DNA from: Aurantiochytrium sp. KH105
Lineage: Eukaryota; Sar; Bigyra; Thraustochytrida; Thraustochytriidae
Reading direction: 5' to 3'
Length of the DNA: 64,000 bases
NCBI GenBank assembly: GCA_003116975.1
Contig: BGKB01000026.1
Span: forward strand, 930,001-994,000
Shown: piece by piece, positions 11,601 through 22,683 of the stretch
Numbering within the stretch: the first letter of the stretch is position 1
Layout: each line of letters begins with the position of its first letter
The notes under the pieces: generated by a model
Told to the model about the DNA's origin: nothing
Seen by the model: the letters and a program-made list of their open reading frames with translations, nothing else
The model's database searches: none
Made by a program: the position numbers and the translations under genes

Positions 11601-14168
11601 CACGACTCTCGAGAACTTCACGCAGCTCCGCGCTCAAGAGACGGAGCGCATGCACCTCGGACTTGTGCATGTATGCCTTGCCCAACGCTGGATCCTGGCC
11701 CATTCCCCAGCGCATTTGGATCACGTATGATTCATCTCGAACACTGAGAATGACTCCATATCCAAGCGAAGTCCACACGACTTGGCCAGGCTCTCCTTTG
11801 GTCTTTTCGTCTAAAGGAAAGAGATAGTACCGCGTGTATTCTGTGCCGCCGCGGCCCTCGAGGCCCAGCTCAACATCGGATGCAACAAGCGCTGCCCTTA
11901 CTTGAGCCTCTGACAAAATGTCGCGGCCGGAAACGCGATCATCATCGTCGTCATACGAAACAGAGTAATGAAAGTTGCCCGGCTCTGTAGCGGGTTCCGG
12001 GGCCTGGCCTTCGGACGCTCCGGCTGCAGCCGGGTCACCATCGCCGTCGGCGTCTGCATCACCACCCGCGCCGACCCCATTAGCTCCGGCTTCACCAGAG
12101 GGCAGCACAAACTCATCATCTTCGTCATCGTCGTCCTCATCCTCATCATCGTCGTTATTGGCGGCGGCGTTGGTGTTTGTAGCAGAAGGTGACGATGCAG
12201 CAGCGGTCCCACCATTGGCAGCGGGGGCCGAGGCCTCTTTCTCCTTTTCCTTTTCTTTCTCTTTTCCTTTTCCTTTTTTCTTGGCCTTGGTTTTGGTTGC
12301 GGTATCCTCTTCTGCAGCTACGCCCTCCTTATCTTCTGCACCGGCACCGGCAGGAGGCGGCGGCGCAGCCCCAGCTGCAGCGGCTTCTGAAGCCGCTTCG
12401 CCTTTGGCAGAATCCGCCGGAACAGGCACAGGTGACGCATCGTCCCCGGACTTGCTCGTCGCCTTGCGCTTGGCCGCTGGCGTTTTCACCTTGCGAACCC
12501 GCTTGCGTTTGCGCGCAGTCACGGCGCCTTTCTTTGGGCGGTTTTTCCTGTCTGCCTCGCGCTTCGAAGCAACGCGTTCAACTAATCCGCATCGAAAGGG
12601 TCGATCGCCCTCAACCTTGTGGCAAATACTTCGACCGACAAGGTAGACGCCGGGGACGTCAGGCCGCTTCGAGCAGATCTGGCCCCATTTCTTGGTGAGC
12701 TTGCGAATGTGCGCCATATCCTGATCAACCTTTTGCATGCGCCGATCGTGCTGCTCGCGGATACTGCCATTTTCGTCGCCAAACTTGGTCTCAAGGGCGT
12801 TGACCCGCGATTCATGGTTTTCGATCTCCTCGACAGCCTTTTCCATGTGGTCGCGCACCGCCTTTGTTTCGATGAAGCGTTCACACAACCATGTCAAGAT
12901 CGTAACCTTTTCAGGAATGCCAATCTCTGCGTAACCCTGGGAACGAAGTGATTCGAGAGCGGTTTGCAGCGCCGCGCGACGTTCGTCCGTGGTTTCATCC
13001 TTGTCGTTATCATTGTTTTCCGCTTCTACGTCGCTTTGAGCGTCGCTTTGAGCATCACTTTGGGCGTCGTCGTCGTCATCATCGTCGTCGTCATCGTCTG
13101 CGTCCTCCGGGCCGCCCTTCTTCTTCTTGGCTTTACTGGATTTGGGTCGGCTCTTAGATTTGGAGCGCTTCTTCTTGGGTGTAGTCTGCATGCCGTCCTG
13201 GCTCGCTTCTTTACGCATGGCCGCCGAGCCAGCGGGAGACACGTTCGGGGCACCAGGGGCGGCGGCGGCGGCAACATCTTCCTGTGTTTCTTCCTCTTCA
13301 TCAAGGCCGACTTCCATGGCCGTGAGAAGCTCGTCAAAGACGTTTGAGATGCGTTTGGCTGCCTTGACTTGAGGACTTTCCAAAGGAAAACAGGCAAAGA
13401 CGTCATCGCACACGCGTTGCACGTCGTGGGCGACCTCGTCGAGCGAGGCGTACGGTTTGGGCTTGGACGTACGGAGGCGATCGTAGACCATGCCGAGACT
13501 GAGGGGGGTTTCGACTACTTTACGAAGGTCTTCTGGTGTGATGCCGAGCGTCTCGTGCATGGAACCGATCAAGTTGATGGCGTCCTCGCTCTCCAAGAGT
13601 CCGGACAGAATGGCTTTGGCCTCGACGCGCCAGCTCGACTCTCTCGTTTCGGCCGCGCGAGCGCGGTCCACGTGAATCTTCTGTCGTCTCCGGTCGAGCA
13701 AAAAGTCGTCTGCTATTGTGCTGCGGCTGTTGTTTCGTTGTCGGATGCCACTTGCCAAGAGGTCATGCAGAACCAATTCCCAACTGCCGATCTTGAGCTG
13801 CTCGATTGCAATAACGGCGGCCTCTTCTACGGAGATGGCGCCGCGCTTGTGGCTGCCCCGCGCGGCACTGGTCTCTACTTTGGACACGGCGTCCCGAATA
13901 AGGAATTGCAGGAGTGCCACGTGCACCTCGATAAGTAGGAAGCTCGGCTGCTGCTGCGCGACGGCCTGCTCAAGCTCCAGCAGCTTGAAGGGCGAGATCT
14001 CCACGACCGAGTCAAACGCGAGAAGAGTCTTCCACACTGTACAGAGGTCTAGCAGCAGCGCGTCGTCCAGCGGCTCCATCGCCGCTGCGCGCGCCGCGCG
14101 CTCGAGGGCGGCCTTGCGCGCCAGCACTTCGGGCGAGACCTCCTGCTGCGGTGGCACTTGCTGGCGCA

Positions 14169-14209
<41 letters not shown>

Positions 14210-14262
14210 GCGGCGACGGCATGCGCGGCCGGCAGGCCCTGCATCGCTGCCTGCATCATCAT
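7171..14262 (-). CDS. DDT / PHD finger / bromodomain chromatin-remodelling factor
   Basis: A single 2,363-residue open frame with the plan of ISWI accessory subunits (BAZ/ACF1/BPTF-like), nuclear proteins that read histones for a remodelling ATPase. Order: poly-Q (19-31); DDT-like region (65-125, LLDLCTVWKTLLAFDSVVEI); WHIM-like helices and an Asp-rich acidic stretch (about 130-450); basic Lys-rich regions; a Tudor-like strand segment with SLGYGVILSVRDESYVIQM (about 810-860); PHD finger (about 1487-1530, CFIC...CDEVTCPKVFHLEC...CPLH); bromodomain (about 1540-1640); a Cys cluster CGACANCKAQ (about 1710); and a long Gln-rich tail from about 1880. In the bromodomain the usual acetyl-lysine Asn appears to be Cys (NCHAWC), so acetyl binding may be lost. 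The start is the ATG at 14262, the first of three consecutive Met codons. A BAZ-type orthology assignment would be too precise. Confidence 0.85.
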
Positions 14263-14770
14263 GGCCAGCTCGCACGCGAGCGCCGGCGCGAGCGCGGTCT
14301 CCTCGGCGCTCTAGTAGTATCTATTTGCTGCGCCCTGCGTCACCGCGCCTCCAAGCCCGCCTCGCCTCGCCTCGCCTCGCTGGCTGGCAGGCACGCACGC
14401 GCCCAGGCGGGGCGCGCGGTCCGGCCGGCCGGCGCGACGCGGGCGGCGGCGGCAGCGGGCGGGCGGGCGGCGGCGGCGGGCCCCGCGCGCGCGCGAGCGA
14501 GGTCCTCGCCGCGCGTCCTCGCGAGCGGCGGCGAAGGCTGCGGCGGCGCTTTCAAAAACAGCGCGAGGCCGATGATCCCGTCGCGCGCACGCGCGTGCGG
14601 GGCCGCTGCGCGCGCCGGCGCGGCGGGCGGGCGGGCGGGCGGAGGAGGCGCGCGCGCGGCGCGGGCGCTCGGTCCCGAGCCTTCGCGCTCGCGCTCGCGC
14701 GGACTCGCTCGCTCTCTCGCTCTCTCGCTCGGCCCCCGCGCGAAGTGGTTTTGTATTTCCGGGCCGCCGC

Positions 14771-14840
14771 CACTTGGCGCCGCCATTCTGCACTTGCGCG
14801 CCGCCATTCTGCACTTGCGCCCGCCTTTACCCACTTGCCG
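14771..14840. promoter_or_regulatory. Cluster of four CACTTG motifs, two in a 21-bp tandem repeat
   Basis: CACTTG occurs at 14771, 14791, 14812 and 14832, always in a GCC/GCG context. The middle two lie in consecutive copies of a 21-bp unit beginning CCGCCATTCTGCACTTGCGC. The same core precedes TPI, PFKFB and the C2 gene. It may be a binding site for an E-box-type factor (CANNTG), by inference. Confidence 0.4.
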
Positions 14841-15032
14841 CCCGCGCCGCGCCGCGCCACGCCGCGCCCCGGGTGGCGCGCTCTTACCCGCGCCGCGCCG
14901 CCGCCCCCTCCCGCCCGCGCCGCCCCGCGGATAATGCCGCCGGGTCCGGTGCGGCGCCGATCCGCCAAGCAGGGATTCTGAGCCGCGCAGAATCCGCGGC
15001 CGCGGCGCCGCAGAGGGAAAAATCCGCCAGGG

Positions 15033-15065
15033 CTAACGACCGCGCGGCGGCACCGCGGTCGTTAG
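15033..15065. repeat. Perfect 12-bp inverted repeat
   Basis: CTAACGACCGCG (15033-15044) and its exact reverse complement CGCGGTCGTTAG (15054-15065) are separated by 9 bp. It could be a protein-binding palindrome or an RNA hairpin. No gene is attached to it. Confidence 0.6.
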
Positions 15066-15300
15066 ACAGCTTGGGCTGGCTGGATGGCTGGCTGGCTGGA
15101 GAGGATAGCGAGGCGACCTGGAGCTGGCGAGGACATGCGTCGCTGTCGTGGCGGGGAGCGACGACGACACGACGATGACGAGGAGGTCTGGGGTTATGTG
15201 CAAAGTTGCGTGTTCACCAGCTGGCCTTTCTTGCGGGATGGAGCGGGGGTCACGGTGGGGGGGACAAGCGAGCGAACAGGGCGTGAAGATAGATAGATTG

Positions 15301-17799
15301 AGATGGCGGAGCTGAGGGTTCCCGTTCTGAGGAGCTGGGGTGCGTTGGGATGCGGGGATTCTGATCCCGCACAGGTCAGAGTGAAGAATTACGCTTTGGA
15401 AAAATGGGGCACTAGGGTGAAAGAGAGGAGGAGCAAGATGCAGCGAGAGTTTTTTGATTTCCAAGGTAATAGAGAGACGGCGTCTGTGCACAAGAACTGC
15501 AGTCTCGTTAATATTCCGGACAGAGCAGAGTCACTCTGATATCCATTCTCTGCCGCAACAAGCAGACCTTCCTCAAGTCAAAGAAATGGCGAGGCTACAA
15601 TTTTATGGATTCCTGCTCTTTTTCTTCTTGTGCAATGTTGCAGGCCAAGAAAGGAACAGTAAGCGACTCGGAGGCAATAAATAAAAGAATCAATATTTGA
15701 TGGCAAGACAACCCTTTCGCTTTACTGCATTGACAGCGCTCCATTCTTGACACCATCCTCTCGATGTCGTAATCGATGTTTCTGGGCTTGTACGTACATG
15801 CTCTCGATATGTGAACGTTCCTTTCTTTGGTGTCGTAAAAGCTAACAGCTGCGTGTAAGTGATTAGGTCTACCTTGCTTCTTTTGTTCACAGCATGTTAT
15901 TTGAAAACCCAATTTGTAATGGTCAGCATGTTGCCCTAAATTCACTTGTATACGAGTAACGCAAGTTTCACAACCTTTTTTTTTTTTCAAGCTGACGAAA
16001 AACTGCCAGTAGGGCCTTTCGTGTTGTTCTTCATCTCGCCCTTGTTTACTTGTTCCACCGTCAGGCATGTTGCTGGCGGCCTGCTGAGAAACAATTGGAT
16101 TGCACCTGCGCTGCATGTTTCTTCATCACCGTATAGCGATTTGATTTTGATGGTATTTATAGTCAGGCTCTCGATGGCCTCGACCATCAAGAGAAAGAGG
16201 CATGATTGCTGGTTGCACTGATGATACGAGAACGTTGTCGAATACGCGTCACAATGAACCAAGTCGCTCATGGGGGTTGTCAAGATAGGAAGTGCGAATC
16301 GTTTCAGAGAATCAACTGCATCTCATGATGCAGTGAAGCCTTTGCTGTGAAACGTCTCAAAGCCATTCCATCCAGCCTACGGCCACCAAGTCATGTATAG
16401 GGTAGATGGGTGTTTCGTGCTGCGGCTCCGACATTCACTGGAAGTCACGGAGACTACGACTATCACAACACAGGCACAGACTCGACAGGTCAAGCGTTTG
16501 TCGCACACACATGCATTGTCCGGTGGCTGAAACGTAAGACGTTCAAGGTCTACGTGGTGCTAGGCCATCCATTGCCTGTCAGCTGGTCGGCGCCGTCGCC
16601 CATCGCCCGCCGCACCGCTGCCGCCGCCGCATGCGGTGCACACTTGGTGGGTGAGAACGGATCAGTGGCCATCCACCACACACGCTGACGGTGGCCCATA
16701 CTGGAAGCGCACACGCCCACAGGAATCTCAAGATGCTTCATACGCCGAGACCGCATGGTGCGCCCGCCGACGAGGACGAGAAATGGCTGGCGTACTGCGC
16801 AGGCTTTGAGCATGCGGCCTCGGTCGGCTGCCCGGGGAGAGCCGAGGCCAAAGCATCTGGACTAACAGTAAACAGGGATCTGTGCCTGAATGGCGATGCA
16901 AGGGGAGGCGAAGGAACGCAGGATGCGGCGTGTCTCAAGTTGCGACGTCCGCACGGTCAAAGGCACGCCAGCAATTTTGGATGCAGGAAGGTGTCATGAA
17001 GACCCCACGCTACACCAACATTCACTGAACCTCCAGCAATGCAAACAAGGGCTGCTGCGTCTCAAGAAATGCGATCTCTCGAATCGTTGCTTGCCATGCT
17101 TGGTGTTATATAAGTTTTCTAAACAAAGCGCAAGGCCTAGGCCTGGCTTGGAGAAGGCGCTTCAGCTTTGGACCAATGGCCATCAACCAGCCATCAGAAG
17201 CAAGCAAGCTCCGCAGACACGTTTCCCGCGAACTTTGAGATGCTTCTTGAAGACTGAACTAGCCTGCCATTCATCCAGCCCACCAGCCAATGAGATAGGG
17301 CAGAACACGGGTTCTTTTAGCATGTGTATGGAAAGTAGACGCCGCTGAAAATGTGTTTGTGAGCAGCCAGGACGGCGAGAAACCAGAACTGAATTGCGAT
17401 GACGATGATGGAAAATCTCGTTGAGACGCGTTGATTGCATTCCTAACTAAAGACAAGGAATTCATCACGGCTCTATGCAGCAAAGAGTGGACATCTCGTG
17501 GTCTTCCTTGTTATCATGCCTGGTCCCTCAGTGAGTGAGAGGCATGGCGCTCCACCTGCGCAGCGCGTGCAGGAATTCGGCAAACGAATGGCGAGCGCAT
17601 CGCCGCGGGAATCGCGAAAGCAACGGGTGGCGTTGCAAGGCTGGGCTGGCGAGGGACGTCGCGCCGCGCCGACAGCAAATCCGCAACTCGCAGGACAATC
17701 ATTTCACAAGACAAAACAAACAAGCTGCAAAGCAAACAACGCAAAGAGAAGAATTCGCGCACCGCTTTCCTCTCCGCCCTCGTCTTTCATTGAGCAACC
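15301..17799. other. 2.5 kb of moderate GC with no recognised gene
   Basis: Base composition falls sharply from the preceding GC-rich block. Open frames are short and show no domain on either strand. One small frame at 15587 reads like a signal peptide followed by a GTAAGC donor-like site, but no matching second exon was found. The final 150 bp is the probable promoter and leader of the ZIP gene. Confidence 0.5.
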
Positions 17800-18726
17800 A
17801 TGAGTGACTACAACCTGAATGAGCAAGTTGGCGGCCTCTTTGCGATCGTCGCGGCTGCCGGCGTCGGCCTTCTTTTGTCTTTTGTTCTTGGCTATGCAGG
17901 GCGCATGGGATGCAGCATTGGAGTTCTTGTGGGACTCGTTCTGCTCCTCAAGGGCATCGGCTGCGGCGTGGTTGTGTCCACAGCGACTATCCATCTCATC
18001 AATGAGGCCGGCGAGTTTTTCGAGGATGCCGGGTGGGACACTTACGAGGCCTGGGGCTTCGTCTTTGCCCTCTGTGGCATCTACGTGAGTGCGGTCGGAG
18101 ATATTCTGGTCCGCCGTCGTGGTCTCGGGGGCACTATGCCGGTGTCAATGTTGCAGGACCTGACCAAGACCAGCCACGAGCACGGCGTGGAGACGTCCTT
18201 GAGCGACCCTGCTGAGGCGAGCGAGGTTCAGTCTGGAATGAAGCACTCTGTGTACAGCGCTCTCGTTTTGGAGCTCAACCTGCTCATCCACAGTATCCTC
18301 ATTGGCTTTGATCTTGGTCTCCAGGATCCCGAAAGCTGGGTTCCTCTGGTTACCGCGATTTGCTTCCACCAGCTCTTTGAAGGTTTTGCTCTCGCGGAGG
18401 TCATCAAGGATGCTGGCATTGAGTCCAAACTCAGAATGGTGCTCATGGGCTGTGCGTTCGCGCTGACCACGCCAATTGGTGTTGCGATCGGCATTGGTAC
18501 GCACAGCGCCTACGACGGAGAGAGCAAGTCTGTTGCTCTTCTCATTGGTGTTCTCAACGGCTTCTGTGGTGGCATTCTTCTGTACCTGGGTCTCGTCAAC
18601 CTTCTCATGCCCTGGCTCGTGGGCAGCGACGGTCTGCACCGTGCTCCGATGGTCTACCCGCTGCTGGCCTTTCTCGGCCTCGCCATTGGCTTTGCGATCA
18701 TGGCCATCATCGGCATCTGGGCTTGA
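17800..18726 (+). CDS. ZIP family divalent metal transporter
   Basis: This 308-residue polytopic protein of the ZIP (SLC39) family moves zinc, iron or a related divalent cation into the cytosol, from outside or from an organelle. About eight hydrophobic segments are visible: three before a short cytosolic loop (about residues 105-145) and five after it. Transport-site residues of the fourth and fifth core helices are present: [14 protein letters not shown] (HSxxxG) and [12 protein letters not shown] (HQxFEG). The loop lacks the usual long His tract and has only an HEHG, so specificity cannot be read. No signal peptide is obvious; the first helix begins near residue 10. The ATG at 17800 gives a normal family length. 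Confidence 0.92.
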   Translation: MSDYNLNEQVGGLFAIVAAAGVGLLLSFVLGYAGRMGCSIGVLVGLVLLLKGIGCGVVVSTATIHLINEAGEFFEDAGWDTYEAWGFVFALCGIYVSAVGDILVRRRGLGGTMPVSMLQDLTKTSHEHGVETSLSDPAEASEVQSGMKHSVYSALVLELNLLIHSILIGFDLGLQDPESWVPLVTAICFHQLFEGFALAEVIKDAGIESKLRMVLMGCAFALTTPIGVAIGIGTHSAYDGESKSVALLIGVLNGFCGGILLYLGLVNLLMPWLVGSDGLHRAPMVYPLLAFLGLAIGFAIMAIIGIWA

Positions 18727-19594
18727 GACGGCAAGAAATGACCACCACCATCATCATCATCATCATCATTACCATACTAATCATCTTTCCTCGTGTTGTC
18801 ATGAACATCCGTCCATTCATCCATCAGCCCTAGGCACACTACCTACCTCTAGGTGGGAAGGGAGGTTGTTCCTCTTCTCGTCTGAGCGCTCTTTATTTAC
18901 GGCGGGTTTGGGCCATCCGCCCTCTCTCCAGGCCGGGTCTCGGTCGGGACCCCGCCCGCGCTGTTTTTTCGGCGACTTGTGTCCGCTCGTCGGGCTTTGC
19001 GCGGTCGGTCCCACTTGCTTCTTACCGAGCTCTACTACTCCTCGACCTTGCCTCTGCTTGGGCGCCGCTCGTGCGGACTGACTGCGAAGCCGACCAAGCG
19101 TCGAGGCGAGGGGACGCAGCGCTCGCGCGCGCTTGTACGGACGAGGCGGACGGGGTCTGGAGATCAAGATCAAGATCGAGATCAGGTCAAGAGCGCGAGC
19201 GTGCGTGCTTGCGAAAGAGGAAATAGAGGACGACAAGGTGCAAGTAAAGTATAGAGGCGCGCAAGTGGAGTTTGAGAGGTGCGCAAGCAGAGAAAATAGA
19301 AGAGAGGGAGAGGACGCAACCTGACTAAGCAAACAAGCGAATCCAAATCCAGAACAGCAATCAGCGACGACGTAGCAACAGCGCACGAGGCACGGCACAA
19401 CACGGCACGGCTCGGTACCGCACGGCACGGCAAGCGCGAGCGCGAGCAGCGGGAAGGGGAGACAGCAGCGGCAGGCGCGAGGAGGCAGCGAGGTCCGGCG
19501 CGTACAAGCGTTGCGAATCGCGGCTTGAAGAAAGCAGCGGTGAAGCAGGCAGAGCCTCGTGGCGAAAAGAAAAAGTACTACGACCAGCGAGACA
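18727..19594. promoter_or_regulatory. ZIP 3' flank and TPI promoter/leader
   Basis: A CAT-rich triplet repeat at about 18740-18770 lies just after the ZIP stop. Then come GC-rich DNA and a purine-rich leader before TPI. CGCAAGTG at 19260-19267 is the reverse complement of the CACTTGCG motif seen near PFKFB and the DDT/PHD gene. No gene is seen. Confidence 0.5.
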
Positions 19595-20368
19595 ATGACG
19601 GGCAAGAAGGTGGTCATCGGCGGCAACTGGAAGTGCAATGGCACCAAGGAGTCCGTCAAGGAGCTCATCGAGACGCTGAACAGCGCCGGTGACTTCCCCA
19701 GCAACGCCGAGGTCGTCGTGGCCCCCACGGCCCTGCACCTGGGCATGGCCGTCGACGGCCTGCGCAAGGACATTAGCGTCTCGGTCCAGAACCTGTGGAA
19801 GGAGCCCAAGGCGGGCGCATGGACCGGCGAGCTCACCGTGGATCTCATCAAGGACTTTGGCATCAACTGGGCCATCCTTGGCCACAGCGAGCGCCGCGCA
19901 TACTGCGGCGAGACCCCCGAGATTGTTGGCACCAAGGTCAAGATCGCCCTCGAGGCCGGCATGAAGGTGATGGCCTGCATTGGCGAGCAGCTTTCCGACC
20001 GCGAGGCTGACAAGACCATGGACGTTTGCAAGGAGCAGCTCGATCCCATCATCGCGGCTGTGCCCTCGGGCGCCATGGACCGCGTCGTCATTGCCTACGA
20101 GCCCGTCTGGGCCATCGGCACGGGCGTCACGGCTACCCCTGAGCAGGCCCAGGAGACCCACGAACAGATCCGCGCCTACCTCAAGACCAAGATTGGCGAG
20201 GAGGCCGCACAGGGCGTGCGCATCATTTACGGCGGCAGCGTGAAGGGTGCCAACTGCCAGGAGCTCATCAAGAAGGCTGACATTGACGGCTTTCTCGTCG
20301 GTGGCGCCTCGCTCAAGCCTGAGTTCAAGGACATTATCGCTTGCAGCTCGGCCAAGTCCAAGATGTAA
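19595..20368 (+). CDS. TPI1: Triosephosphate isomerase
   Basis: This 257-residue glycolytic enzyme interconverts dihydroxyacetone phosphate and glyceraldehyde 3-phosphate. All catalytic elements are visible: GGNWKCNG with Asn11 and Lys13; the electrophilic His near residue 97 in ILGHSERR; the catalytic Glu near 169 in AYEPVWAIGTG, leading into loop 6; and the phosphate-binding YGGSVKGANC near the C-terminus. Length fits the cytosolic family. I start at the ATG at 19595 because homology begins at once. The in-frame extension upstream has only a GTG start and would be short, so no targeting peptide is claimed. Uninterrupted by introns. Confidence 0.97.
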   Translation: MTGKKVVIGGNWKCNGTKESVKELIETLNSAGDFPSNAEVVVAPTALHLGMAVDGLRKDISVSVQNLWKEPKAGAWTGELTVDLIKDFGINWAILGHSERRAYCGETPEIVGTKVKIALEAGMKVMACIGEQLSDREADKTMDVCKEQLDPIIAAVPSGAMDRVVIAYEPVWAIGTGVTATPEQAQETHEQIRAYLKTKIGEEAAQGVRIIYGGSVKGANCQELIKKADIDGFLVGGASLKPEFKDIIACSSAKSKM

Positions 20369-20389
20369 GCGTTTTTCAGTCGACCCTTT

Positions 20390-20390
<1 letters not shown>

Positions 20391-20434
<44 letters not shown>
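20391..20434. repeat. (CT)n dinucleotide repeat
   Basis: About 21 CT units lie in the TPI 3' flank, beginning about 23 bp after the stop codon. Confidence 0.9.
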
Positions 20435-20436
<2 letters not shown>

Positions 20437-20655
20437 TTCACTCGAACCAAGTCGTCCGTATACCCCTCAACACAGCCTGCTGGTCGACAACATTTCTTCA
20501 TTCATTCAAGATCAAAAGATCGAAGGAGCGAAAGACTAGGTTGATGAAAGGATTTTTTCTTCTTTATCGAATGACAAAATAAGACTTGTGTTCCATTTTA
20601 TGTTTTCATGGGGTCTTTCTTTCCTTATTTTCTTTCTTGGTTGTTTTTGGAATGA

Positions 20656-22683
20656 TCAGCGGGAAGAACGCTGGCGCTTGTCCCAATGCCGGATCTGGGC
20701 AATTGCGGCTCGCAACGTGGAAGCTTCTGCGCCAGCCGCATTTCTCATCGTTTTGCGCCGCTCTTCGTCCAAAGCTGCTGCGGTCTCGACCTCTTCCAGC
20801 TCACGTCGAGCTTGCTCAATCTTGCTATTCTTGCGCTCGAGCTTCGCGTGAAGTCGGTCCATGTCGTCTTGCAGTAATATGCAAGCATGTTTTGCCGCCT
20901 CTTGGTCGAGCGCCAAACGCTCCTTTGCTACGACAAGTTCAACCCGCAGCTCGTGCGCAAGATCCTGTGGTCCAGCGGTGTCCAGGGTCGCGTCAACGGC
21001 ATCACTTACTTGGCGACTCCGTGTTCGTGCAATGCGCTCCTCCTCCGCTTGCGATGCAAGACGACGGCGCTCTTTTCCAAGGCGGATTTGCTCTGTGCTT
21101 TCGGACAAAGACTCTTGGGCGCTCGTTCGTCGCGCAAGCAAGCTTCGAGCCTCCTTATCCAATGGACCTTGCGCTTCCAGTGCCCGCAACACACGATACT
21201 TAAGTTTTCGCAATTCTTGAGGTGCCGCGCGGGGAGGCGAAACAGCAAGTGATCCGGGCTCTGCACCGGTACCCGTTCTGGCTACAGTTCGAGCACGCAC
21301 CTTGCGCACCGCGTCGCGAGACTTGCTTTCTTGATGCGCACGGTCCATCTCTTGCTCTAAAAGCTTTTGTCGGCGCAGTAATGTCTCGTCCCGCGCGATG
21401 CCGGAGCGTAAATGCGAGATCTCTTCTTGAAGTCGCACAGCTTGCTGTCGAAGAGCGCCAGCTTCCCGCGTTAAAACGGACAATTCATCAGCTCTGAGGT
21501 CGTGGTCATCGGATGCAGCGAATTTACGTGTATGAGGGTGCCCTTTGCGCCAAGCCTCGGTTGCCTTGCTCCCTCCATGACGCGTGTGCTTTCTCGCACA
21601 GGATTTTTGCGTCTTCATCGTGCTCTTGACGCTACGAATCCGGGCCTGCATGTGCTCATTCTCTCGGTCGATTTGACGTCTTTGCAGCCGCCGTACACGG
21701 TGCAAGTGACGCTCTCTTGCGACGGAAGGGTGAAGTGAACGAGGTTTTGAGGGACGTTTGGAAAGAGAAACTTTTTCCTCGCTGGCTTCTTCGTCGTTGT
21801 CGTCATCTTCGACATTGTCATTGTCGTTGTTGCGGCCGCAATATTCCTCTGACAATCCTTGGTGATCTCCTGCGTCATGATCGGAGCTCGGTTCGTCGGG
21901 TGGAAGTTCAAGCTTTAGCTCGAGGGCAAGCTTGCCGTTAACAAGCTTTCCTTCGCGGTCCGCAAGGCTATATTGTTCTACACCGACACGTTGCGTCCCG
22001 CCATGAATTCGTTGCTGCCGATTTGCTTTAAAGTCACAGTCGAGAAGGTAGTTCAGGGGCACCATTGTTTGACCAAGAAAGAGGCGTCGCTGACCCAGTT
22101 GATCCTCGTAAACTGTGAATAATAGATCGCCCTCGAGATGGCGCCAATCGCCCGTGGCAGGTTTGAAAATGTCATACTCAAAGCTTGATTGCCACACAGG
22201 GTCTCTTGTCATGTCAGCGACAGCCTTTGTTTCATGAATGATTTGTTTGCTGCGAAAGAGCACGCTGGATCCGGGCGCACCTGGTTCGACATATGAAACT
22301 TTGACCAAAGCTCGCGAAGGGCGTGCCAAGCCCATGGCACATTCAACCTTGGCGCAAAGTATACCGTCGCCGTCTGCAATACGCCAATGCTCGTTTTCCA
22401 CTGTTGACTCCGTTGCTGTCGTCGTGGTCATGGTCGTCGCTGTACCTGTTGCCGTGGTTGGCGTCGACGTTGTTGCAGAGGAAGAGGATGTTGGCGCAGA
22501 AGACGATGACGCCGAGGGTTCCTCTACTTCATTGATGCTCTCGTTTGAGGAGTCATCCTGACTGTCCTCGTCGGAGCTGCTCTCGCCGTCCGAGCTGCCC
22601 TCGAACTCCCCATCGCTGTCTGTGTACTCCTCGTCGCTCTCGCTTTCCGAGACAGTAGCGTCCAAGTAGCCACTGTGCATCAT
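20656..22683 (-). CDS. C2 domain and coiled-coil protein, function unknown
   Basis: This is a 675-residue protein. Residues 1-95 are acidic then Ser/Thr-rich and probably disordered. Residues about 105-270 look like a C2 beta-sandwich: a TRDPVWQSSFEYDIF strand pair, LEGDLLFTVYEDQLG, and LFLGQTMVPL, in the order seen in C2 domains. The classic calcium Asp ligands are not clearly all present, so calcium binding is uncertain. Residues about 350-675 are charged and heptad-rich (long Glu/Arg/Lys/Gln/Leu helices), predicting a coiled coil. Such proteins often tether membranes or build cytoskeletal or ciliary structures, which is inference. I start at the first in-frame ATG (22683), since the longer frame opens only with TTG. 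Confidence 0.75.
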   Translation of the reverse strand: MMHSGYLDATVSESESDEEYTDSDGEFEGSSDGESSSDEDSQDDSSNESINEVEEPSASSSSAPTSSSSATTSTPTTATGTATTMTTTTATESTVENEHWRIADGDGILCAKVECAMGLARPSRALVKVSYVEPGAPGSSVLFRSKQIIHETKAVADMTRDPVWQSSFEYDIFKPATGDWRHLEGDLLFTVYEDQLGQRRLFLGQTMVPLNYLLDCDFKANRQQRIHGGTQRVGVEQYSLADREGKLVNGKLALELKLELPPDEPSSDHDAGDHQGLSEEYCGRNNDNDNVEDDDNDEEASEEKVSLSKRPSKPRSLHPSVARERHLHRVRRLQRRQIDRENEHMQARIRSVKSTMKTQKSCARKHTRHGGSKATEAWRKGHPHTRKFAASDDHDLRADELSVLTREAGALRQQAVRLQEEISHLRSGIARDETLLRRQKLLEQEMDRAHQESKSRDAVRKVRARTVARTGTGAEPGSLAVSPPRAAPQELRKLKYRVLRALEAQGPLDKEARSLLARRTSAQESLSESTEQIRLGKERRRLASQAEEERIARTRSRQVSDAVDATLDTAGPQDLAHELRVELVVAKERLALDQEAAKHACILLQDDMDRLHAKLERKNSKIEQARRELEEVETAAALDEERRKTMRNAAGAEASTLRAAIAQIRHWDKRQRSSR

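Larger units (their letters stand above)
14263..15300. promoter_or_regulatory. GC-rich promoter region of the DDT/PHD gene
   Basis: About 1 kb of extremely GC-rich DNA with no believable gene. It contains a CACTTG motif cluster with a 21-bp tandem repeat (14771-14840) and a perfect 12-bp inverted repeat (15033-15065). GGCT repeats follow at about 15070-15100. A promoter role is inferred from position upstream of the minus-strand gene. Confidence 0.5.

Noticed and set aside
13000-13060. Repeated TCGCTTTGAGCG units suggesting a CRISPR-like or tandem array
   Set aside because: They encode the DAQSD repeats of the DDT/PHD protein and lie inside a coding frame.
15587-15684. Possible secreted-protein first exon (MARLQFYGFLLFFF start) ending in a GTAAGC
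   Set aside because: No second exon with a homologous domain was found, and short hydrophobic frames arise by chance in T-rich DNA.
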